Origin: a virus
DNA length: 21,037 nt
IMG/VR virus record: IMGVR_UViG_3300037153_001173
Location: 1-21,037 of that record
Reading direction: 5' to 3' (one strand)
The notes beneath the pieces were generated by a model. That model ran no database searches. It was not told where the DNA came from and was given only the letters and a program-made list of their open reading frames with translations. Both the position numbers and the translations under genes were made by a program. This document shows, in pieces, positions 13,968 to 20,465 of this stretch (the stretch's first letter is position 1; each line of letters opens with the position of its first letter).

Positions 13968-14423
13968 TTAGCCGTAAGAAACGCCCGGGTTGCTTTGCCC
14001 AACTTCAATAATATAGCCATCAGGATCGCGAATGTAGCAGCGCGTCTCGCCGTACTTGGGCTTCGGCTCCGTGATGAACTCGGCTCCTCGACTTCGCCAA
14101 AGTTTATAACACGCTTGAATATCTGCAACGCGGATATTCATAAAGCTGCTGACTGAATCGGGATTGGCGGGGACGCTGAGCGTTACCGATGGTTTGTCGG
14201 GCGTCGGACCGCCCCCCGGGTTAACAAGGAGCCACGTGTTCGCGATCTGGATGTACCCCGGCGCGCCGCTGCTGTCGCCTCTGCTCAGAATGCGACCTCC
14301 GAAGACCGTTTCGTAAAATCGAAGCGATCGCTCGACGTCGGCGACGGTGAGAAAGTGTGCGACGCTAAACCCCTCCTGCGGCGGCATCTGATAGGTTTTC
14401 TGCTCGACTTGTACTTGGTTCAT
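13968..14423 (-). CDS. VOC family (glyoxalase / bleomycin-resistance-like) protein
   Basis: A 151-residue protein from the ATG at 14423 (MNQVQVEQKTYQMPPQEGFS), which has GGAG six to eight bases upstream; an earlier in-frame ATG at 14489 lacks such a site. It has two beta-alpha-beta-beta-beta modules: 'VAHFLTVADVERSLRFYETV' then FGGRIL (H23 a likely metal ligand), and 'SSFMNIRVADIQACYKLWRS' RGAEF with the closing RDPDGYIIEVGQ (E140 a likely ligand). This is one vicinal-oxygen-chelate domain pair. Members include glyoxalases, dioxygenases and drug-binding proteins; the substrate cannot be read from sequence. Part of the host-type cargo block, upstream of the UBP zinc-finger gene. Confidence 0.88.
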   Translation of the reverse strand: MNQVQVEQKTYQMPPQEGFSVAHFLTVADVERSLRFYETVFGGRILSRGDSSGAPGYIQIANTWLLVNPGGGPTPDKPSVTLSVPANPDSVSSFMNIRVADIQACYKLWRSRGAEFITEPKPKYGETRCYIRDPDGYIIEVGQSNPGVSYG

Positions 14424-14489
14424 AGGCGACTCCAATTCGCTGGGAATGGGCACCCCGCGACACGATATTTGAGCCCGTCGCTCTCGCAA

Positions 14490-14920
14490 GGAAAAGATTT
14501 GTCCAAATAGTTACATGAACCTTACGACAGTATCATCGGCGCCTCGAAGCGGCGGACCATCGTCCGGCCGGTGGGACGCATGTCGATACTGGCGTTGTGG
14601 TGCCAATCAGGGTTTGAGCAATTGGGTCAAAATGCGAAGAACTCAGCGCGAGCAAATATAGTCCGCTCCGCCCCACTCAGCGGACCTCAATCAGACGTGT
14701 CGCCACTTCGTTGACGGGCCAGGAGCTCTCGTACTTGGAACAGGAAGACACGTATACGGATTGCTCCGCCGCATCGCGCTCGGACCGGCGAACGATAGAG
14801 TGGGCCATCACGTTCAGACATGCCGAGGTCTCCGTGCGAGCATTCTAGTGCGAGTGCAAGACTCAGAAATTGACGGCAAGCAAGTTTCATAGCTCACCTC
14901 CTGTGTTACGATAAAGCCGT
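14490..14920. other. Intergenic stretch with one repeat and no clear gene
   Basis: The 430 bases between the divergent VOC and hydrolase genes hold the type 2 repeat at 14640-14687 and presumably the promoters of both genes. Short frames here (e.g. minus 14687-14890) have neither start signal nor protein-like composition. Confidence 0.5.
14640..14687. repeat. Dispersed palindromic repeat, type 2, copy 1
   Basis: Contains GTCCGCT (14661-14667) and AGCGGAC (14679-14685). It aligns with 17897-17944 at 36 of 48 positions by eye, including the flanking AACTCA and GAGCA segments. Confidence 0.65.
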
Positions 14921-14937
14921 GGAAAGAGGTGGCGCCA

Positions 14938-15705
14938 ATGGCAAAGGCACAGTCAGCATCCCTCGAAGTGGTGGTTTGGGGCTTTGGCCCGCGCGTGGTC
15001 TTGGTACACGGCAGCAACTTCAACGGTCCCTTGACGTGGAAGGAGCAGCGACCGCTCGGGGAATGCTGGCGACTGGAGGTCCTCAATCGCCGGGGGTACG
15101 GCGAGAGCCCTCCCCCGGAAGTGCGGTCGGATTTTGAGGAGGATGCGCGGGATATAGCAGCGTTGCTCGGTGACGACGCTCACCTCGTCGGGCACTCTTA
15201 CGGTGCCATCGGCGCGCTCTATGCCGCTGCGCTCCGGCCGCAGGCTGTGCGCTCGCTTACGATTAACGAGCCGCCAGCGTACCGATTGATCAAGGGCAAC
15301 GCGGAGGCAGATGCGATTGCCGCACGGTTAGAAGCGAACAGAAGAGATGTGCACGAACCCCGCGCTTTCCTTGAGGCTTTCAGGAAGATCATCAACGGTC
15401 CCGGAGCGCCTAGCCCCGTGCCGCTACCCGACCCGCTGCCGCCCGACATTCAGCAAGGCGTACTCACGACGATGGCGGCACGCGATCCGAACGAGGCGGA
15501 CATTCCGTTGGGTGCGCTCAGGCGAGCCTCCTTCCCAAAACTTGTCACCTCCGGGGGCCACAGTTCGGTATTCGAGGCGATCTGCGATGTCCTCCAGCGG
15601 GAACTTAACGCCGAACGTGTAATCATCCCCGGAGCTGGCCACTCGGTGCCGCGCGCCGGTGCTGCCTTCAACGAGCGCCTCGAAGCATTTCTGAAGGAGG
15701 CGTGA
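14938..15705 (+). CDS. Alpha/beta hydrolase
   Basis: A 255-residue protein from the ATG at 14938 (MAKAQSASLEVVVWGFGPRV), placed eight bases after GAGG; a GTG three codons earlier is possible. Canonical features: oxyanion-hole HG in VVLVHGSNFNG (H24-G25), nucleophile elbow GHSYG with S87, and catalytic histidine H235 in IPGAGHSVPRAG. 'NRRGYGESPP' is the usual loop before the first helices. A lid insertion lies at about 115-185. The acidic triad member is not obvious; the stretch SGGHSSVFE after beta-6 is where it is often found. It would be a soluble esterase-like enzyme, substrate unknown. It is the only plus-strand gene of the second cargo block and is convergent with the adenylyl cyclase. 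Confidence 0.88.
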   Translation: MAKAQSASLEVVVWGFGPRVVLVHGSNFNGPLTWKEQRPLGECWRLEVLNRRGYGESPPPEVRSDFEEDARDIAALLGDDAHLVGHSYGAIGALYAAALRPQAVRSLTINEPPAYRLIKGNAEADAIAARLEANRRDVHEPRAFLEAFRKIINGPGAPSPVPLPDPLPPDIQQGVLTTMAARDPNEADIPLGALRRASFPKLVTSGGHSSVFEAICDVLQRELNAERVIIPGAGHSVPRAGAAFNERLEAFLKEA

Positions 15706-15786
15706 GCGGGAGGGATCGCTCTAATAGCCAGCAGGACCTAATTTCGGCTCTGGGTCATTCGCGTCATTTTGGACCCAGTTGCGGGA

Positions 15787-15847
15787 TGTCCGCTTATCCC
15801 GTGACAGCGGCGCAAGAGCAGACATTCTCGGACCGCTGCTTCGGGCC
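15787..15847. repeat. Dispersed palindromic repeat, type 1, copy 2
   Basis: TGTCCGCTTATCCCGTGACA then GCGGCG, AGAGCAGACATTC and GGACCGCTGCTTCGGGCC. Matches copy 1 at 13446-13505. Upstream, CTGGGTC (about 15749-15755) and GGACCCAG (about 15771-15778) form a further inverted pair. It lies between the convergent hydrolase and cyclase genes, where it may help terminate both transcripts. Confidence 0.65.
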
Positions 15848-15916
15848 AACAAGAGACTCATGCATCGCAACAAATCGCGTCGTATTCGATCACCTTGTCG
15901 AAGCGACGCACCATAC

Positions 15917-17665
15917 TCATTCGGGCAACCCCGCTTTCCGAAGGCCCTCAATCAGCAGCTTCGAGTTTGATACCCCGCCCCGGGCAATCCACGCGGATAT
16001 TGTAAAGGCGGGATCATGCTCAAGCACACGCGCTGCCGCCTCACGCGCCTCAGCATCACGTCCGAGATGGGCGAAGGCAGATGCGAGACAGCGGTAAGAC
16101 ACCTGAAAGGCGGGGTTCAGACGTTGGGCTTTCTTGCCGGCGACGATGGCCTCGTCAAAGCGACGAAGCTCAACAAAAGCCATCCCCATCCCACCTAACG
16201 TCAGGTGTAGCAACCGGTCTACCGGGCTGATGCGAATGGCGCGTTCAAAGCTCCGGATCGCTTCCTCCGGCAGGCCCGCAATTCTATAGACAACGCCTCT
16301 GCATTGCCATGCGGCGTGCGAATTGGGGTTGAGCGCGACGGCCCGGTCAGCCATTTCGATCGCACGTTCACAATCGCCGACCATGGACGCCGAGATTAAA
16401 GCAACCGATGCTAACGTGTCTGGATCACCATCGTCGAGGCTCAATGCCAGGCGACAAAGCCGAACGGCTTCCTTGCGGTCGAATTCAGGATCGATCGCAT
16501 AGCCCCAATTGACGTTGTGCGCGTGACACTCAGCTGCCCCAGCTGCGGCGGGGCCGAACTGAGGGTCCAGCTCCAAGGCCCGGTGAGCCAACCTGCTCGC
16601 CTCGGCCAACCCTTCGCGGGTCGCTAGGTAAAACTGCTGCAGGCCGCGGAGATAATAATCATATGCAGTGAGGTTTTCCGGTCGCCGCCGCACCGCCATT
16701 GCAATTTCTGTCTGAAGCAATTTGGGCTCAATGGCTGAGACAATAGAGCTCGTCACCTCGTCCTGAAGAGCGAAAATGTCCGTCAGATCGCGCTCGAACC
16801 TATCCGCCCAAATATGGGTGCCGGTCACCGCATCAATCAACTGTCCTGCGATGCGAACTTTCCCCGACGCCTTGCGCACAGACCCCTCAAGGACGTAGCG
16901 CACGCCAAGCCTGCGTCCGACCTCCTTGATATCGACGGCTTTGCCTTTGAAGGTGAAACTCGAATTGCGCGCGATCACGAACAGCGATTTGAACCGCGAC
17001 AGCGCGGTGATGATCTCCTCAACCATCCCATCCGCAAAATACTCCTGTTCGGGGTCGCCGCTCATGTTCTCGAACGGCAGCACGGCGATGGAAAAAGGCT
17101 TGTCTGGAAGTGGCGGGGCCGCACTCAGCCTATCGATCAGCGCGCTAAACGCTCCCGCGCGTACCGCAAAAGCGCGGACCGGCTTGGCAATGTTCTTGAG
17201 CTGTTGTTCGCCCCGGTCCTCGAAGCCAACCTCCAGCTTACCCTCGACCTCGCTGTACACTTTCTCGGAAATCAGGATGCCGCCCGGATCGGCGACCCCC
17301 TCCAGCCGGACCGCAATGTTGATCCCGTCGCCGTAGAGTTCACCGTCCTGCCCAACGATAACGTCACCAAGATTGAGCCCGACACGTAACCTGAAGGGAC
17401 TGCTGCCCGAGGTGAGATGATCCTGTATCTCAACCGCGCATCTCACGGCGGCCAAGGGACTCGCGAACTCGACGAGCGCGCCGTCACCCGTGGTCTTGAT
17501 AAGCCGCCCGTCGTGGCGGGAGAGGCTAGGCTCGATGACTTCGCGCTTCAGCCGTTCAAACTCGGCGTAGGTGGCTTCCTCAGCGCGTTGCATCAACGCA
17601 GAGTAACCGACCACGTCGGCGGCCAAGATCGCCGCTAATCGCCTTTGAACCCGCTGCTCCGCCAC
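15917..17665 (-). CDS. Class III adenylyl/guanylyl cyclase with TolB-like and TPR domains
   Basis: A 582-residue protein starting MAEQRVQRRLAAILAADVVG. Residues 1-175 are a class III nucleotide cyclase: metal aspartates D17 (LAADVVGYSALM) and D61 (TTGDGALVEF), transition-state residues N116 and R120 (GDGINIAVRLEGVADPGG). Residues about 190-320 form the TolB-like periplasm-type fold seen in Rhizobiales cyclases (FSIAVLPFENMSGDPEQEYF, ADGMVEEIITALSRF, VLEGSVRKASGKVRIAGQLI). Residues about 335-565 carry tetratricopeptide-like repeats (SRLAHRALELDPQFGPAAAG, EMADRAVALNPNSHAAWQCR, SFERAIRISP). It would make cAMP from ATP in response to a protein or ligand sensed by the C-terminus. The architecture is typical of Bradyrhizobium and Mesorhizobium, which carry many paralogues. 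Intact; belongs to the host-type cargo block, transcribed against the late operon. Confidence 0.93.
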   Translation of the reverse strand: MAEQRVQRRLAAILAADVVGYSALMQRAEEATYAEFERLKREVIEPSLSRHDGRLIKTTGDGALVEFASPLAAVRCAVEIQDHLTSGSSPFRLRVGLNLGDVIVGQDGELYGDGINIAVRLEGVADPGGILISEKVYSEVEGKLEVGFEDRGEQQLKNIAKPVRAFAVRAGAFSALIDRLSAAPPLPDKPFSIAVLPFENMSGDPEQEYFADGMVEEIITALSRFKSLFVIARNSSFTFKGKAVDIKEVGRRLGVRYVLEGSVRKASGKVRIAGQLIDAVTGTHIWADRFERDLTDIFALQDEVTSSIVSAIEPKLLQTEIAMAVRRRPENLTAYDYYLRGLQQFYLATREGLAEASRLAHRALELDPQFGPAAAGAAECHAHNVNWGYAIDPEFDRKEAVRLCRLALSLDDGDPDTLASVALISASMVGDCERAIEMADRAVALNPNSHAAWQCRGVVYRIAGLPEEAIRSFERAIRISPVDRLLHLTLGGMGMAFVELRRFDEAIVAGKKAQRLNPAFQVSYRCLASAFAHLGRDAEAREAAARVLEHDPAFTISAWIARGGVSNSKLLIEGLRKAGLPE

Positions 17666-17896
17666 AGCGTCCTCCGAACGGCCAGACTAACCACGCGGGT
17701 GGGATAGGGAGAAGCCTAGCACTTTGTTGCGGACCTATGAGCGGTAATCGCGAGAGAGCCCATCTGCCCCCAAGCGGCATTTGCCGGGCCCAGACAGGCG
17801 CTGCGTTCGGGGCCGCGAACAACATCGTGCATCAGGCGGGGGCGCAGACCGGGGGTTCAAGCGGCGTTAATGACCGCTCAGGGTCACACCCGGAAT

Positions 17897-17944
17897 AACT
17901 CACGTTGAGCATATTCAGTCCGCTTCGCTCCAAACAGCTGACCT
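17897..17944. repeat. Dispersed palindromic repeat, type 2, copy 2
   Basis: Contains AGTCCGCTTCGCTCC and a decayed right arm CAGCTGACC. Matches 14640-14687 at 36 of 48 positions by eye. It is the rightmost host-type repeat before the capsid gene. Confidence 0.6.
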
Positions 17945-17995
17945 GGGCAAGACTTCGCAACAAATATCTCGCGGGCCAACCGCGAGACCTCGCCG

Positions 17996-18046
17996 GAGCC
18001 TCGGGATGAGGCCGGCGGCAATACCCGTCAGAGCCTCGGGATGAGG
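17996..18046 (+). repeat. 16-bp direct repeat GAGCCTCGGGATGAGG, two copies
   Basis: Exact copies at 17996-18011 and 18031-18046 with a 35-base period, 72 bases before the capsid ATG. They may be a local duplication at the insertion border or regulator-binding sites in the capsid leader. Confidence 0.75.
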
Positions 18047-18117
18047 ATGACGCGGACAGTGGCCGGCGCTTCGCGCCCGGCCGAACGCAACCCCCAAATA
18101 TCCGGAAAGAGGCTCAT

Positions 18118-19497
18118 ATGCCCGATATCGAAGACGTGCTGGAAGATGCCCAGCGCGAGATCAAGTCCATTGGCGACAACGTCAAATCGCTGAAGGACAA
18201 CATGGAGAAGAACCTTGCGGATGTCCGCAAGATCGCTGAGGACGCGCCGAAGGCCTTTGCCGCGTCTGAGCAGTTCAAGAAGGACATGGAGGCGCTGACC
18301 GCCGGCGTGCTGGAGAAGCACGACGCGGTCGCGCTCAAGGTCAAGGCGTTGACCGACGGTGCGCTGAAGGCCTCGACCGAGCGGATGGATGACATCGAGA
18401 AGAAGCTCAACCGCGGACGGCTCGGCGGCGGCTGGGGCGATGGTGACGAAGGCCGCAAGGGCGCGGAAGCGTTCGCCCGCGATGCCAAGGCACGCAGGGG
18501 GGAGCTGAAGACCGATTTCGACCCGGACAAGGTCGATCTCGAGGAGATCAAGTCCTACTGCAAGGCCTTCCCGGTCTACCTGCGCAAGGACGAGAAGGGC
18601 CTGCAGGGCGCGGAGACGAAGGCGATGAGCGTCGGCTCGGATCCGGACGGCGGCTACATGGTAACGCCGGCTATCGGGACCATCCTCAATGGCGTGCAGT
18701 TCGAGACGTCGCCGATGCGCGCGATCGCCAACATCGAGACGATTTCCTCGGACGCGATCGAATATCCACGCGACGACGACGAAGCCTCCGCCGGCTGGGT
18801 CGGCGAGCAGGAGGATCGGCCCGAGACCGGCACGCCGAAGGCCGGCATGCAGAGGATTCCGGTGCACGAGCTCTATGCCAATCCGAAGGTGACGCAGAAG
18901 CTGCTCGAGGACAACGCCTGGAATGTCGAGGCCTGGCTTGGCAACAAGATCGGCGACAAGTTCGGGCGTGTCGAGGCAAATGCCTTCGTCGCCGGCAATG
19001 GCATCAAGAAGCCGCGCGGCTTCACGACCTATGCCAGCGGCAGCTATGTCGCGGGCGGCTCCGGCAAGATCGAGCAGGTTGCGGCCGCAGCCGCGGGCCT
19101 GATTGGCTGGGACGATCTCATCAATATCCTGACCGCACTGAAGGAGTTCTATCTCGGCGGCGCCAATTGGCTGATGCAGCGCGCCACAGTCGGCAAGGTG
19201 ATGCTGCTGAAGGATGGCGAGGGCCGTTACATCTGGCAACAGAACCAGCAAGCAGGCAAGCCGTCGATCCTGCTCGGTTACGAGGTGCGCCAGGCCGCCG
19301 ACATGGACGCCGTCGGTGCGTCGAAGCTGCCGATCGGCTTTGGCAACTTCAAGATGGGTTACACCATCGTCGACCGCGTCGGCATCTCGACCCTGCGCGA
19401 TCCCTACAGCGCCAAGCCCTTCGTGCAGTTCTACACCCGCAAGCGGGTCGGCGGCGACGTCACCAACTTCGAGGCCATCAAGCTGCTCACGACCTGA
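18118..19497 (+). CDS. Major capsid protein, HK97 family
   Basis: A 459-residue protein starting MPDIEDVLEDAQREIKSIGD, with GGAAAGAGG just upstream. Residues 1-100 form a coiled-coil scaffolding (delta) domain (NVKSLKDNMEKNLADVRKIA, EDAPKAFAAS and onward). A charged linker (about 100-165) precedes the mature shell domain, which begins near SVGSDPDGGYMVTPAIGTIL (171-190) as in other HK97 capsids. The P-loop and A-domain segments follow: 'ELYANPKVTQKLLEDNAWNV' and IVDRVGISTLRDPYS near the C-terminus. The upstream prohead protease would cut before the mature domain. The gene looks intact, although its normal neighbour, the protease, is 5.6 kb away; expression from the late promoter would have to cross the cargo. 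Confidence 0.94.
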   Translation: MPDIEDVLEDAQREIKSIGDNVKSLKDNMEKNLADVRKIAEDAPKAFAASEQFKKDMEALTAGVLEKHDAVALKVKALTDGALKASTERMDDIEKKLNRGRLGGGWGDGDEGRKGAEAFARDAKARRGELKTDFDPDKVDLEEIKSYCKAFPVYLRKDEKGLQGAETKAMSVGSDPDGGYMVTPAIGTILNGVQFETSPMRAIANIETISSDAIEYPRDDDEASAGWVGEQEDRPETGTPKAGMQRIPVHELYANPKVTQKLLEDNAWNVEAWLGNKIGDKFGRVEANAFVAGNGIKKPRGFTTYASGSYVAGGSGKIEQVAAAAAGLIGWDDLINILTALKEFYLGGANWLMQRATVGKVMLLKDGEGRYIWQQNQQAGKPSILLGYEVRQAADMDAVGASKLPIGFGNFKMGYTIVDRVGISTLRDPYSAKPFVQFYTRKRVGGDVTNFEAIKLLTT

Positions 19498-19509
19498 TCG
19501 CGGCGGCCA

Positions 19510-19532
19510 GCCTGCGCAGGTCCTGCGCAGGC
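19510..19532 (+). terminator. Strong hairpin after the capsid gene
   Basis: GCCTGCGC (19510-19517) pairs with GCGCAGGC (19525-19532), loop AGGTCCT, 13 bases after the capsid stop. It consists of two copies of the self-complementary CCTGCGCAGG. Only a weak T-rich tail (CACTTCTT) follows, so partial termination or mRNA protection is more likely than a full stop. Confidence 0.5.
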
Positions 19533-19572
19533 CACTTCTTCCCCGACATCCAATTCAAGGAGCCAACTCGTC

Positions 19573-19998
19573 ATGCGCGAGCTTCACGACAATATCGACG
19601 TCAAGCGCGGCATCTCGCCGGCGGCGGCGACGACCGACAACACGCCGGTCGTTTCGCAGATCCTCGACATGCAGGGCCTGTCGAGCGCGGAATTCATCAT
19701 CCTGTGCGGCGCGCTCGCCGATGCGGATGCGACCTTCACGGTGCTGGCGGAGGAGGGGGAAAACCCCGCTCTGACCGACAATACCGCGGTCGATGACCGC
19801 GATCTGCTCGGCCTGGAGGCGCAGGCGGGCTTCGACTTTTCCGCCGACAACAAGGTGTTCAAGCTTGGCTTCCGGCCGAGCGGCAAGCGCTACAAGCGCG
19901 TCACGATCACCCCGGCCAACAACACCGGCAACGTGTTTCTGGCCGGCCTCTGGCTGACGCTGCCGCTGATGCGTCCGACGCCGAACCCGCCGGTCTGA
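19573..19998 (+). CDS. Putative phage structural protein, 141 aa
   Basis: A 141-residue protein starting MRELHDNIDVKRGISPAAAT, with AAGGAG eight to nine bases upstream (19558-19563 region). It is beta-rich: 'SAEFIILCGALADADATFTV' LAEEG, 'NKVFKLGFRPSGKRYKRVTI' TPANNTGNVFLAGLWL. No named family is recognised by me. The position directly after the capsid gene and the all-beta look suggest a head decoration, stabilisation or minor structural protein. The C-terminus ends in a Pro/Asn-rich tail. Functional call is from context only. Confidence 0.75.
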   Translation: MRELHDNIDVKRGISPAAATTDNTPVVSQILDMQGLSSAEFIILCGALADADATFTVLAEEGENPALTDNTAVDDRDLLGLEAQAGFDFSADNKVFKLGFRPSGKRYKRVTITPANNTGNVFLAGLWLTLPLMRPTPNPPV

Positions 19999-20007
19999 GA
20001 TCTCTCG

Positions 20008-20029
20008 CGCGCGCCCTCGCTGGCGCGCG
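20008..20029 (+). other. Intergenic hairpin CGCGCGCC-GGCGCGCG
   Basis: Eight-base arms at 20008-20015 and 20022-20029 with loop CTCGCT, 10 bases after the 141-aa gene. No T-tract follows. Like the hairpin after the capsid gene, it may tune transcript levels between structural genes. Confidence 0.4.
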
Positions 20030-20063
20030 TTCCACTCGTCAACATGTCAGCAGGAGGGCCGCG

Positions 20064-20465
20064 ATGACGGCGCAATCCAATTCGCAGAATGTCAAGGTGG
20101 GCATCGAGCAGGGCGCTGCCCGCATGTTCGTCAAAAGCGGCGGCGTCCTCGACATCGAGCCCGGCGGGGTGCTGTCGCAAGGCGGCATGCCCCTGAAGAT
20201 CGCGCGTGGCCAGCTCACGACGGTGACCGCTGCGGACACGGTCGTGACGGGCCTCTCGACGGTCGTCTCCGTCGTCGCCTCGCTGGAGTCCGACCCGACC
20301 GACAATCCCTTCATGGTGACGGCCCAGATCGGCGACCAGGCGGGCACGCCGGCGGCCGGCTCGATTATCATCAAGACCTGGCAGAACACCGGCGGCACCG
20401 ACCCGACGCCGGCGGCCGCCTCGACCTTCGGCAAGAAGGTCAACTGGATCGCGATCGGCACCTGA
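20064..20465 (+). CDS. Putative phage structural protein, 133 aa
   Basis: A 133-residue protein starting MTAQSNSQNVKVGIEQGAAR, preceded by AGGAGGG at good spacing. It is rich in Gly, Thr, Val and Ala with short beta strands: 'MFVKSGGVLDIEPGGVLSQG' then 'GQLTTVTAADTVVTGLSTVV' and 'IIKTWQNTGGTDPTPAAAST' FGKKVNWIAIGT. The composition resembles capsid cement or spike-like phage proteins; I cannot name a family. Its stop overlaps the start of the connector gene (TGATG), so it is in the same translational unit as the head-tail genes. Confidence 0.75.
   Translation: MTAQSNSQNVKVGIEQGAARMFVKSGGVLDIEPGGVLSQGGMPLKIARGQLTTVTAADTVVTGLSTVVSVVASLESDPTDNPFMVTAQIGDQAGTPAAGSIIIKTWQNTGGTDPTPAAASTFGKKVNWIAIGT

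Larger units (their letters stand above)
17666..18117. other. Right edge of cargo block: repeats, hairpins, capsid leader
   Basis: No gene is evident. It contains the type 2 repeat (17897-17944), a perfect hairpin TCTCGCGG-GCCAA-CCGCGAGA (17967-17987), the 16-bp direct repeat (17996-18046) and a GC-rich hairpin GGCCGG...CCGGCC (about 18061-18082), then GGAAAGAGG before the capsid ATG. The switch from host-type to phage-type DNA lies somewhere between about 17945 and 18100. Confidence 0.55.

Noticed and set aside
18028-19251. Minus-strand frame of 407 residues opposite the capsid gene
   Set aside because: Leu/Ala/Arg-rich mirror of the capsid coding sequence with no start signal; the capsid match is unambiguous.
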